NCBI GenBank assembly: GCA_033819885.1
Contig: JAQYUZ010000029.1
Span: 1-64,000 of the forward strand
DNA from: Microbotryomycetes sp. JL201
Taxonomy: Eukaryota > Basidiomycota > Microbotryomycetes
Direction of reading: 5' to 3'
Length of the DNA stretch: 64,000 nucleotides
Shown here: positions 1 through 11,200 of the stretch, in pieces
Numbering within the stretch: position 1 is the stretch's first letter
Layout of the letters: every line of letters begins with the position of its first letter
Program-made: the position numbers and the translations under genes
Notes under the pieces: model-generated
The model's database searches: none
Seen by the model: only the letters and a program-made list of their open reading frames with translations
Told to the model about the DNA's origin: nothing

Positions 1-98
1 GGGGGGGGCGGGGGGTGCGCCCGGGCCGGGTCGGCGGGCGGGGGGGGGGGCGCGCCCCCCCCCCCCCCCCGCCCCCCCCCCCCCCCCCCCCGCCCAGG
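1..98. repeat. G/C homopolymer run at the window edge
   Basis: The first ~98 bases are almost only G, then almost only C, in long runs with a few interruptions. They hold no reading frame and no telomere-type unit such as TTAGGG. Normal-composition sequence begins abruptly at about base 99, inside what should be an intron of the adjoining ABP1-like gene. I read this as an assembly or sequencing artefact at a contig end rather than biology. Confidence 0.7.
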
Positions 99-148
99 AA
101 GACGGATTTAGCCCCGAATCAACCTGCGTTGATACTGGCATGCTTTAC

Positions 149-762
149 CCTTTGAGAAATTTGGCTACTGCTGCAGAGTGAGATGGGAACAAGCCCTTTT
201 TGGACTCTGGCACTCCTTCGCCGAGCTGCAGAGGCCCTTGTCAGGTTAAAGGTATATAGGTTGTCGCGCGCTGCGGGCGTAGAATGCTGACCCAGTTGAT
301 GAGGACAAACTTGGGCAGACCCGAACCTGGATCCTTGACGCGAACAAACGCCCACATGACCTTGCCATCGGCAAACTGATCTTCGAGTTCGTCCAATCCA
401 CCCGAGCCTGCTCATAACGGACGCCATGTGCGGCTGTCAGTCTCTGCAGTGAATGACGCGCAGACGATGACGTTGATTCGAGGCGGTGTGTCATTGTGGG
501 GGGGCCGATGCCGACCGTGCACGAGAGCGTGGATAGAATAGCGGGCCGAGCGGGCACGTACCAGAGTCGACCAGTTTGAGCTCGTTCGAGGATGCGCCTG
601 CGGTGACGAGCGTGTAGAGCGCATAGTCTGTCGCTGCGTCTGGATCGTCCATGTCAGCTCGGCGGTGCATCCGTGCGCGTGGTGCCAAGACGGCTTGCCT
701 TGCTGGATGACTTTGTTGTAAGGCTCGAGCAACCCGGGCTGGCTGAATGACACGGCAGCCAT
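149..762 (-). CDS. ABP1: ABP1/drebrin-like actin-binding protein, N-terminal ADF-H domain (3' end missing)
   Basis: Actin-binding protein of cortical patches, which links actin filaments to endocytic machinery. The visible part is the N-terminal ADF-homology domain. Four pieces join in phase: the start with [18 protein letters not shown] and [22 protein letters not shown] with [17 protein letters not shown]; and [12 protein letters not shown] with AVAKFLKG. The [16 protein letters not shown] signature is typical of Abp1/drebrin rather than cofilin. ATG at 762 is chosen because the longer frame begins with TTG. The first intron (640-698) has a GC donor. After base 149 a normal donor (gtaaag) opens an intron that runs into the G/C artefact, so the proline-rich and SH3 parts expected of Abp1 are not seen. 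It is divergent from the NTO1 gene, 113 bp away. Confidence 0.75.
640..698 (-). other. GC-AG intron in ABP1-like gene
   Basis: The exon ends CAGCAAG and the intron begins gcaagccg and ends gatccag, 59 nt. No GT donor gives the required phase. A CTGAC branch-like site precedes the acceptor. The joined protein reads [15 protein letters not shown], as expected for the ADF-H fold. Confidence 0.75.
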
Positions 763-875
763 GCCGTCAATCTGGTCGGACAAAGACCGGACAGCGCTCG
801 CACTCGGCGCGTCTCTTTCTCCTCGTGTTCACACGCTCGACGCGCTCAAACGCCGGCAACGCAGCCGTCAGGCAG

Positions 876-3800
876 ATGTCAATCGGCCACGGCCACGATG
901 GCGGGCACAATGCCGTGCCTGTCGTGCAATTCTCTGTCGTCGACGAGAGCGCGCTCGAGCCGCCTGCGGTCGACAACCCCGCCGCCGTCCAGTTTGGGTT
1001 CAACGATGGGTCGACGTGGCAGCAGGCTCAATCGAGTGTCGTCGGACACGCGCCGCCGATCGCTAGCACGAGCACGCACGCGCTCGGTTTGGCCAACGGT
1101 GGCACGAACAACAACGCAGAGGCAGACAACGGCGACGACGCGGCAGCGACCCGCAGGTACATTCGCTACTTGCGTAAGTCAAGTTCGAAACAAGGTTCGA
1201 GCGCGCGTGCAACACTGGGCAACGATTCGACGACCGAGGTGCTTTTTGCGCATTGGCCTCTCGACTTGCCCAGTTGCGCGTGACTCGGTTCGAACCTGAC
1301 TGACGCACTCGCAACCATACTGCAGAACCTATGGAATCGGATTTAGCAAAGCAAGTAGAGTATGACATGGACGAGCACGGTACGCGCCCTGCTTTCAGTT
1401 CAACCGTCGGCGAACTTCCATCGTCTGACTGTTTCCCCGTTTCACGCAGACAAGACTTGGCTCGACAGCATCAACAACGAACGCAAACAGACAGGCACAG
1501 CACCAGTCTCGTATGACGCTTTCGAGATCATTATTGACAAACTCGAAAAAGAATGGTTTGACCTGGTAAGCCTACGCCACCAGGTTCCATACATCTGCCA
1601 CAGCATCGAGGACCGAGAATGTTGCATCAACCTGTATTTTCCGGGTCGTCAGAGATCAACATTCGTCATTCAGAAATTCGCGAGAGGCTCGGTCCTCGAC
1701 CGCTCCGACGCGAGACAAACTAGATACACGCGTATCATTGCTGACTGTCATTCTGACGGATCCGCACGCAGCAACGTATGATTCCCAAGAAAGCAAGAGA
1801 CATGCCACTCGAAGATGGGTTCTGTGCGATTTGTGACGACGGCGAGTGCGAGAACTCGAATGCAATCGTCTTTTGCGATGGCTGCAACCTCGCTGTTCAT
1901 CAAGGCAAGCCTGCTTTGAATGCTGCGTTCGATATTGGCTTCACTGACTGCGGACAACAGACTGTTACGGCGTGCCGTATATTCCTGAAGGGCAATGGCT
2001 CTGTCGCAAGTGCACTGTCTCGCCCGACCAACCAGTGGTCAGTCAGGCAGGTTTATGCACACGCTTCGACCCAATCTGACATCTCGGTCTGTAGTCATGT
2101 GTCTTGTGCCCTAATCCGTACGGCGCCTTCAAGCAGACGACGACAGGACACTGGGCACACTTGCTTTGCGCCATCTGGATCCCCGAGACAGGCGTCGCTA
2201 ATACAGTTTACATGGAACCAATCGACGGCATCGAACACATCTCAAAGTCACGTTGGAAGCTTCAATGCAGCCTGTGTCGGCACAAGCAAGGAGGCGCCTG
2301 TATCCAATGTGCCAACCGAAACTGCTTCCTAGCATTCCATGTCACCTGCGCGAGAGAGCATGGGCTCGAGTTGAAAATGAAACCTGGTTCGGAAAGAGGC
2401 GAGCTCAAAATGTTCTGCGCAAAGCACGGTCAGTGATCGTTATCTGGGGACCCTCGCACTCGATTCATACTCATGTGAGACTGGGACGACAGGTGGCACT
2501 CCTCAAGTCCAAGAGCCTTCGCCCGATGGCAACTCCTCAGCTGCTTTGACGTCGTCTGCCCGCAAACTAAAATCGTTGAAATCGAAACAAGCTTACAAAC
2601 GGACGTACAAGGTCGGGTTGCCTGTCGTCCCTCAATATGTTTTCGAGCGCGTGTCAGATTACGTCGAGCGACTCAAGATTGCGAAGAAGTCAGAGTTCAT
2701 GAACGCGCTGTGCCGATACTGGAGTCTGAAGCGGCAGCAGCGGAGGGGGGCACCGTTGTTGAAGAGGTTGCATCTCGAGGTCAGTCGCTGTCTTCAGGCT
2801 GGTTGGCTGAAGGTTTTCCCACCAGCTGATAAATCTGCTCCATGATAGCCTTGGACGGCATCTGGCTCAACTCAACAAGCAACGGAGAAAGAAAAGGCCA
2901 AGAAACTCCAACTCATGAGACTCTTGCGCAATGATCTGGAAAGAGTTCGAATGCTCGTGGAGAGCGTTCGCAAACGTGAGAAGAAAAAGCTTTCGAAAGT
3001 CAACGTCGTCAAGCAGGTCATCGACAACTTTGTGTGGGCAAAGGAGAAACCGATGCGTGAAGTGTTGGAAAAGATTCGACAGTGAGCTGCAAGTTTGGTC
3101 CAGGACACACAATGACGCTGACGTCGAAGCACACTTCTGCGTAGCCTCGACATTCGAAATTGGTTCACAAAACCGGTTGATGCCAATGAAGTTCCAGACT
3201 ATTACGACATTGTTCAAAACCCAATGACGCTCGACCTGATGCGTCAAAAGATTGACAACCACTCTTATACTTCCGCGCAAGACTTTGTCAAAGACCTTGA
3301 CTTGATCGTCTCAAACGCAATCTTGTACAACGGCGCCGACCATCCTGTGGCAAAAACGGCTGTCAAACTCAAAGAGAGGTCTCAAGATTTCTTGAAAGAG
3401 CTGCAACAGATCGACGCAGTCGAGTCTGACGTCAACGTCTTGACGACATATTTGGGAATGGTATTGACTGAAGAGGTGGTGGAAGAGCTATTCGAGTACG
3501 AAGGTCAAGCTCTACCCGTTGGCCAACACGTCGTCAATACGTCGAGCGAGGCCAATGCAATCAGTACTGATAATGCTGCTGCTGTCAAGAAGAGGGAAGA
3601 CCAGATAGGCGGTAGTCGGGAGCAAGTTTTGCCTGCGACTGGCGAGGCGGATAAGGATAAGGACAAGGACAAGGACAAGCAAACTACGGATAAGAACAAG
3701 ATGGAGGCAAAGACGAACGTCAAGAGGACGGTAGAGCAAGCGCAACCCGACAGGCGACCGACCCGCTCGATGGTGGATGTGGCCAAGAAGGAGTCTCAGC

Positions 3801-5557
3801 TCACAAGTGCTGGAGACCGAAAACAGACCGGCAAGACGACTTCTGAAGAAAGACAAAAACGACGAGTTCCCAGCAGAAATACTGAAAGGTCCAAGCCGAC
3901 TGTCGACGAGGAGGACGTTTCGGATTCTGCAAGCTCGTCAGAGCCAGAGTTTGACAATGCGCCAGAGGTCGAAGACGTTGGAAACAGGCAGTCGTTCAAA
4001 ATGTTTAATTCAGGGTAAGCTCGTCTTCTTGCATCTTGATTCACAGTCGCGCTGAGGCGACTTGGACAAATTGTTACAGTTGGGTCTTGCCTGAAGGGGC
4101 AAGCCGACGAAGAAGTTCAGTCTTGCCAGAAAAAGCGCTGCCCGTTGAACAAGGTGGTCGCCGCAATTCGGTCGCACCGAACAGACGCAGACTCGAGAAA
4201 GCGATTGAAAATGACGACAACGACGACGAATCGGGAGCAGAGTCGGACAACGACCAATGTCAAGGTTCGTCTGTAAAGAAGCTCAAGAACGCAGAACGCC
4301 ATGACGGCAGTCAGCAGAAAGCGTCGTCGAAGACACAAGAGAGATCATTAAGAAGAAAGTCTGTTGCTGCAGAGGTCAGTGACGAAGCGAAATCGAAAGG
4401 TGCAACGTTCTCGAGCGACAAGAAGCGCAAGCGCTCGGCTGACGATGAAGACGATGCTGCGACAAAGCTTGCAAGACGTGGCGACAGACGGTATTCGAGA
4501 GGGGCCCAAGATGACAAAGCGCCAAAACAAGTCGAGGAACCAGTCAAGAAGCAGAGAGGACGTCCACCAAGAAAGTCTGAAACGACGTCGAACGAGAGCT
4601 CAGCAGCCGGTCCGTCAATGCTCGCAGATCGAGTCGAAGAAACGCCTGCGCCGGAGAGTGCAGCACAGGAGAACCGACTGCCACAAAGGTCTTTGAGGAA
4701 AAGTCGGCCTTCTTCGGCGAACGACAAGGGCAAAACTCAGTCTGCGCTTGCCCGAGAAGGTGGAACTCCGAGTGGAATTGACAAATATCCGGCATTCAAA
4801 CAAATCGAGATGTCGGAAGAAGGTGTCAAAGAGTGGGAAGTTCGGTTCGAGGAGATCGAGAAGCCAATCGTCAAAGTTACCAAGAGAAACATTGATGGTG
4901 AGCACTGGCCTACCCTCTAGCTCCTGAGACTTGATCGTGACAGAGTACTCGACGGCCGCTGATGCGTTATGTCGGCAGGTACGACTGTTTGGGCCAAGCT
5001 GACTGGCTACCCGTGGTGGCCGGCCGAGCTGATGGACGAGGACGCTGAGGACACACCTAAAACGATTTTGAAGAGCAAGCCACGTGAAGCAAAGGATATG
5101 CTGCCGGTATGCGCTTCTTGGCCGATTGGAAACGTTTTCAAAGACTAACGCCAGAAACTCCAGGTCTTGTTCTTTGACAAGAAACGTAGCGGGTGAGCTA
5201 CAAACGTACCTGAATGGGTATTTATGTTGCACACACTGACGCAATTTCATATCAATTTTGTTTTTCAAAAGAGCTTGGCTCGATCGCAGAGATTCGATGT
5301 ACTTGCTCGGTGAAGACGACGTATTTGATAATTTGATGCTCAGTCCGTATCAAGCCTACATCTACGGCTCCAGCTCCAAGAAGATCAAGCTACCTGGCAA
5401 ACCGTCGTTCGCGGCGGCCAAAGACCTGGTACGTGCCTCGGTTTTGTTTCCCTCCTGGCAAGACGCAATCAGAAACTGACTTGGCGGATCGCCTGACGTC
5501 GTTCAGCACGAGTCGTACTATCAGGCGCGAAAAGCTATCGATTCTCGTTCGGATTAG
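876..5557 (+). CDS. NTO1: NTO1/BRPF-type scaffold: PHD-zinc knuckle-PHD, bromodomain and PWWP
   Basis: Chromatin reader subunit of a NuA3/MOZ-like histone acetyltransferase complex in the nucleus. About 14 exons join in phase. Order: an EPL1-like stretch ([20 protein letters not shown]), a PHD finger ([20 protein letters not shown] then [16 protein letters not shown]), a knuckle and extended PHD ([40 protein letters not shown]), a helical LHLEPWTA region, a bromodomain ([25 protein letters not shown], with the acetyl-lysine Asn in ILYNGAD), a long charged linker, and a C-terminal PWWP domain ([15 protein letters not shown]). Yeast Nto1 lacks the last two domains, so this matches the animal BRPF layout. 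ATG 876 is preferred; an in-frame ATG at 747 would overlap the divergent ABP1 start. The intron at 1905-1960 has a GC donor. It is convergent with PUS1. Confidence 0.88.
1905..1960 (+). other. GC-AG intron within the first PHD finger of NTO1
   Basis: The exon ends CATCAAG, the intron begins gcaagcct and ends acaacag, 56 nt. Joining gives [19 protein letters not shown], the invariant PHD sequence of this family, so the donor is fixed at GC. A CTGAC branch site lies near the acceptor. Confidence 0.85.
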
Positions 5558-5692
5558 GTTTCGAGCTCGGTTTTGCGACATCCATTTCCGTTCAGTCTTG
5601 TTTCGCTTCCAACAAATCATGGACGTGCTTTTTGATTTCGGGGCTTTCTCTTTTCGTTTTGCTTGTTGCAACACAAAACAATTCAAAGGATG

Positions 5693-5715
5693 AAAAAAAA
5701 AAAAAAAAAAAAAAA
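5693..5715. repeat. A23 homopolymer between convergent genes
   Basis: Twenty-three consecutive A residues lie between the stop of NTO1 (5557) and the stop of PUS1 (5746, opposite strand). On the PUS1 strand this is a T-run just beyond the stop codon. It is probably part of the shared 3' region; its exact length may be subject to sequencing error. Confidence 0.8.
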
Positions 5716-5745
5716 GCCCAAGGAGCTCCATATTTTCGAAATTGT

Positions 5746-8195
5746 CTAACCGTCATCTGCGCCAACTTGCAAGTCTTCATCGTCGTCTTCAGGTGAACCT
5801 GTTCCTTCAACATTGTGTGCTTGAGCCACGGTGGACGAATCTCGAGTTGACGCAGAAGATGCAGCCGCCGCTCGAGTCTTTTCTGGATCTTGGCCTCGTT
5901 GGTAGATTGCAGACGCCGGAATGACTCCTTTCGGATTAAGGTACCTGTGATCAAGGAGCAGAGAACAGGTTAGCTTAGCCCATTCTAGGTAGGTGCCCAT
6001 TGTGAACAGAAAATATTGACTTGCTCGAAATCGTTGACGCCAAGGACGTCGAGGTAATTGAGCCACTTTGAAAATCTGTCGGATCGTACACGAAGCGCTC
6101 ACAAGAGTCAGACAAACAAAGGCACGAACATTAAAACATTCTCGCACAAGCTCCAAAAGTTCATTAGAAACGTACACGTTTTCCTTGTCTTCCCTGTCCC
6201 TCATCGGACCGTACAACGTTTCCATTTTAAACTCGTTGATCTTGTTCAACAAGTCTCCTTGGACGATAATTTCGTCCCTCGTGCCATCTTCTGCTTCTTT
6301 CGCAGACACTTTGCCATTTGTTTTCAGCTGAGTGTACTTTTTATTCGACTCTTGAATCCTTCGATTGTATTCCATGTATTGAGGACCAATCAGAACGAGT
6401 CCGAGAGCAGGAGCTTTTGGAATGTGGATCCGAGAAGGTCCAAATGTTTCTGCGATCAGAGAAGGAGGTGTTCCACTTCTGACGGCGAGAATCACCAGTC
6501 CAATCATCTTGCGCTGGACGACATTGAAGCAATACCTTGTAAGCATTCTTGCTAGTCGAAGGAACGTGAACGAAAGACTGACAATCTGGTGAAGCATGAA
6601 AGACTGGCCGAGAAAGCCGACAGACACATACTCTGTTCCGTTGACGACAAACGGGTCCGAAATCTAACACGAAAAGAATAGCACTGTGAGCTAGGCTGTC
6701 TGGAAGCGTACCGGCGGCGACGTGCCTCGAGCTTGCGCATTGACCTTTGCGCGCTGCGGTCTCGGAAGTCTTTGCCGACCGTAAAGTTGTAGAAATTGTG
6801 CGATCCCTCGTATGCAGCAACAAACGCTCTGGCAGCTTGAAGGAGCTCTGGCGTGATCCTCCATTTTCGTTTCTCGACCAAATCTTGAGCAAACGTTGTG
6901 CCTTCGGGCTGTCTTGACCAGAATTCCTTTGTCGCTTGTTCGGCAGCGATAGTCGCAGAAGGCAACGAGCTGGATGAGCCTGTAGGACCAGAGTCTGACG
7001 CAGAGGCGGTCGGAACCGCCGTTGGTGATTTGCTGGCTGCTGCCCGCGACTTTGACAACCAGTCTGCCATGATCGTTCCAGGTTTGGGTCCGAGCAAGAC
7101 GTGCGTCGGCATCGTGTACTCGTATTGGCGTTGGTCGCACATCGTGCGGGGGTTGAAAGCTCCTTGAACTCGAATGATGGTCCAGACCCGAATTGTGGGA
7201 GGCAGGAACGTGTTGATGTGATCTTCCAACGAGACATCTGCCGGTTTGCTCGGCGGCGCGAGAATCATTTTCAGCGACAAAACGTTGAATGCGGCGTGCA
7301 CGCCCGCGTCTGTGCGGGCGGCGCGTGACAAGCCAACCTGTATGGGATTGTTATCGAACGCCCGCCAGAAAAGTGTCAGGAGAGCAATGAGGGATCGAGA
7401 TTGCGCTCAAGATCTGATGTCAGGCTGGCTTGCCTTGCTGTGATCATCGGCGTTATCTTGGCTGACGACGCCAGCTTTGACCATTGCTTCAAAGATGGTG
7501 CCCTCGAGTGTTGGCATCCCAGGGTTGCTGTGGAAGTGTCATCAGTACTCGTACAAACGAAGGAGCTCGTTCATGGCTCACATCTGGCTGCCCTTGTACC
7601 CTGTGCCGTTGTAGCCGACGAGGACGGCGACTTTTTTCTTGGGCAGTCTTTCTTTTGAAGAAGGAGTAGAGTCGCCAGCCGCCTTGTTTGTGTTTGTGCC
7701 CTGCTGCTGCTGCTGCTGCTGCCTGGCTCCGCGTTTGTCGTACGTTCCTTTCTTGTCTCTGCCACTCCCTCTGCCTCCTGATGATCCAGCTTTGTTCTTC
7801 TTGCCGCCACTGGCAGCCTGCTTGCCATTGTGTTGCAATGCTTGTGCATGCTTGTCCTCCTGACCCTCGTCCTCGCCGACGCCGCCGCCGCGTGCTGCAC
7901 GTGTCCCAGTCTCGCCATCAGTTGGCGCGTCCAACTGTACATCGTCGTCATGATGCATTCGCACGCGCTTGGCCGGTCTGATTGGCGTAGAGTCGGCTGC
8001 CGTCGTCGTCCCATCGTCTTGCTGCACCGCATCATTGTCCACACCAGCCTCTCGCTTCAGTCTAGCACTAGACGCAGACGCAGGCGTGCCCTCAAGTGCA
8101 CGCTCAGCATCATTCGACCCGTCGTTGGTCGTCATTGTTCGTCCGAATGGAAAGACGACAGACAAAGCACGAAACCCTTGCATCCTTTGTACCAT
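5746..8195 (-). CDS. PUS1: tRNA pseudouridine synthase PUS1
   Basis: Isomerises uridines to pseudouridine in tRNA (and snRNA/mRNA) in the nucleus and probably mitochondria. The core shows VAVLVGYNGTGYKGSQ, then SRAARTDAGVHA with the catalytic Asp, CDQRQYEYTMPT, EGSHNFYNFTVGK, and SDPFVVNGTEYVSVGFLGQS leading into FMLHQIRKMIGL. About 150 low-complexity residues (acidic, glutamine and glycine/lysine stretches) precede the core. Start: ATG 8195 gives a basic MVQRMQGFRALS leader that could target mitochondria; ATG 8135 (MTTNDG) would give a nuclear form. Six introns are needed, and three have GC donors (7338-7433, 6664-6725, 5945-6024). The C-terminus is acidic. The STN1-like gene ends only 97 bp upstream on the same strand. 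Confidence 0.9.
5945..6024 (-). other. GC-AG intron in PUS1 (last intron)
   Basis: The donor is gcaagtca after TTCGA, the acceptor gatcacag, 80 nt, with a CTAAC branch site. The product reads VNDFE-YLNPKG. No GT donor in the neighbourhood keeps the frame into YLNPKGVIP. Confidence 0.7.
6664..6725 (-). other. GC-AG intron in PUS1 (middle)
   Basis: The exon ends CTCGAG, the donor is gcacgtcg and the acceptor gtgttag, 62 nt. Phase 0 is required on both sides to give MRKLE-ISDPFVVNG. The nearby GT donors are in the wrong phase. Confidence 0.65.
7338..7433 (-). other. GC-AG intron in PUS1 (before the catalytic motif)
   Basis: The exon ends AGCAAG, the donor is gcaagcca and the acceptor atacag, 96 nt. 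Joining gives DDHSK-VGLSRAARTDAG, the expected run into the catalytic loop. Confidence 0.8.
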
Positions 8196-8292
8196 CAAGT
8201 AAGCCCGCATGTTGCATTTCTCAACAACATCATTGGACCACAAACAATAACATCTACGCCGCTCGAAAGGAAAAAAAAGAAAGAAAAATAAA

Positions 8293-11200
8293 TCACCCTC
8301 GCCACCGCGGTGCAAACTCTGGCTCGACCGAATTCGTCACTGCCCGACACACCACTTTACCGTCCTCGACCAAATCGTTCAAACTTGTTCCGACCAAACT
8401 CGAAAACCTTGCAACCTGTTGCCATTGCTCGTCGACGTACAAGCTCCTTCTGATTGACCGTTCAGACATGCTCGTCGTTCGACCAGGATCATCCTCGACA
8501 GGTTTATTGTGAGTAGTATGAATCGGTTTGTGACATTGAGTATTGAGGATGTTCAACAGTCTATGAGAGAGAACCGTTGTCGTAACCAGCTCGTAAACGT
8601 CGGGTTCGAGCTCATCAGGTCGCCACTCGTCAAAATGACGTGTCGCCGCCATCGTCGACATGTCGCGATGAATGCCCTGGCGCGTTCGAACACTATCATG
8701 GCCATATCCGTCGAATCGATCATCACACTTGTCGGCACGTCGGCCTCCGCCCATTGTTCTGCGCGCCGAAACGACCGTGTCCGAAAGTCGTCCAGTATTC
8801 TGGCTGAAACCCAGAGTCGCTGCTGTCTGTACGTGGCCAAGCTCACTGCCGTCAAGGCGCACAGCAGCCGAATCGTCTTGAACGACATTCACGAATCGAC
8901 CCATCTTGTAATCCCATCGTTGCGCACACGCAACGCGTTCAGGCTCCTGCTCTTTCTGAACGCGATAATGGATATACCTGCCGGCTTTGTGATCGAAACG
9001 AACTACCGACTCTGGCGATTTGACGAGTGATGCTGGCATTCGCACAGGTTCAGTCGGCAACAGATCTGGCTCGATGAGTGGACGCGAGCTGGTAAAAGTG
9101 GTTGCGCGAGATCGACTTGGCTCGTCTGGTAGAGCAGCCTCTGATCGACCAGTCACCGTCGTCGCCATAGACACGAAACCGTCACCAGCTCGTCGTCCCA
9201 TACGAGGCCGTCTCGCGCTCAACACGATATCGCCTCTCTTGCACATTTGTTGAACAGCAAACTCGAACAGCTTGTCAACGGCCCTCGTCAGCTTGTCACC
9301 GTGAAGGAGTTGATCATCCTGCGTCGCCGTCCTTTTCTTGGTCGTCCAGAACGATGACGAGCCATTTCCAGCATCCGTCTGCTTGACCGAGCCAACGCTC
9401 GCCAATAACAATGCGCTGCCACCGAAACTACCGACCGACTTAGTCTCTACAATGTCATTGCCGTCTGCCTCCTTACGGCCACTGATCCAAACATTGTTCT
9501 TGGGACCGACACTTTGTCCCGTCGACACGCTCTGTTTTTTGGCTCGTCGTTCAAACTCATTCTTCTGAGCAAGTCTCGTCGCAAACATCATCAAGTGTTT
9601 GTCTCGTTTGAGCTCGTCCAATTTGAAAGGAACCGGGTACGACTCGATCTTGTTCTCGGTCTTGGTCAGATCAGCCGTCGACAAAGACAAGTCGAAATTC
9701 TTGTACCGGTCTTGGTCATGATAGTCGATCGGACGTTCCACCTTGTCGACAAACTCGTTACGCAAATGTTGTTTGATGTAGGCGAAAAAGTTATGACTCG
9801 TAACATCGTCAATGTCAAGTTTGGCAGGTCGACGGAACCGAACCTTTCCAATCCAAAATCGAGACCAAAACCAGGCAAGAGGATGCAACAAGTTAGTAAC
9901 AGTATCACCGGACGGACGAGCACGAGTCAGACCACAGAGCAACGCCAGAGACAAGTATCCTTACCTTGCGTCGAGCTGTCGACAAGGCTTGACTTGTCAT
10001 CGTCGACTCTGTCGCAGTCGAAGACGCTTGCGAGCTTGTCTGTTGTGCCTGAATCTCTGCCAATCGATTCCTGAGGTCAAAAGGTCGATTGTACACAGTT
10101 CGATGCAGTTCAGCAACTCGGAGATGATGGTCCGCCTCTGCCGAAAATCCTTCTTTCATGCGTTCTGATCCAATTAAACAAGAAGCTTCGTCTGTCAGCT
10201 CTGGCTCGTTCGAAATTGATGCTATTGACGGACCAATCTTGACCGCGTCGACAGAGACAGGTCGAAAGTTTTCTGCTGGTCTGACAGAACCAATGACTCT
10301 GACAAGCGTGCCCACTCTAAAGACATTTGAAAGCGGATCGTCCGTGGCTGCCATTGGTACCTTGTCGTCCTGTTTCGAAAGTTCAGGCGTTTCATTTGAA
10401 TGTGATCGGTTGAACGTATAAGTTGGAAGTGGTTGAGGGACAGTGAATGAGCTTTGGAGAACTCCTGTGCCGTCGTCAACTGAAAATTGACGTATAAGCG
10501 CCTATCGGCTTCACTATGTGGCTCGATACAGCGTCCGCATCGAGCTTTGCTCACCATAGTACCAAGACCTTCCTGTTCTTGTAGAAAAGTCTGACCCGAC
10601 GATGATGCCGACAACCATGACCGAAGACACTGGAAACTCTTTTCCGACGATCCACATGTCAACGTCTTGAACCCGGACTTGTCTGACACCTTCTCCGCAG
10701 TCCTTTTTCGTCATGGTCGTCGAGAGTGACCGAGGACGAGGCAGAATGTCTTTGATCCAGACGAGCGCAACAAATTGTTCCCTGTCGCTCATTTTTGATC
10801 TCAACGTTCGAACCGCCTCAAGGTCTGTCGACCAACTGGGTCCTTCAGTCACTTGTCGTGTCTCTTCCGTTCTGGCCTTTTTTGCTTTTGGCGTTGTCGG
10901 ATCTTTTCGGTCGTCATTGCACGACCGCTTCAAGAGACTTCTCTGCTTGTCGTCCAACAACTTTTCGACTTGCTTTCCTTTGTGTTTCCATTTTAAATCA
11001 TGTGTTTGCTCCCAGGTCGGATGGCCGTGCAACATGAATTCCGTCATCCACAGTGCACTCCATTTTACTTTGTCGTCCAGCACGTCGCAGTTTGCGCTGT
11101 CGAAACGAGCTTGCAAGCTTGGATTGATTGCCTTGAGAGGTTTGTCAGCGATTGGAGGAAGGCGGTCGAGTGTATGAGAGGGCGAGCCGGTATTGAGCTC

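Noticed and set aside
1-98. Possible telomere or satellite at the window start
   Set aside because: There is no repeat unit such as TTAGGG; the sequence is plain G then C runs, typical of low-quality assembly ends.
1174-1325. tRNA-like GGTTCGA words inside the first NTO1 intron
   Set aside because: No cloverleaf can be drawn: the acceptor and anticodon stems are missing. It is an ordinary intron of about 150 nt.
1566-1771. In-frame coding potential of the 206-nt NTO1 intron
   Set aside because: Reading through inserts about 70 residues between EWFDL and the PHD finger, where relatives have only a few residues, and then reaches a stop; splicing gives FDLQRMIPKK as in the family.
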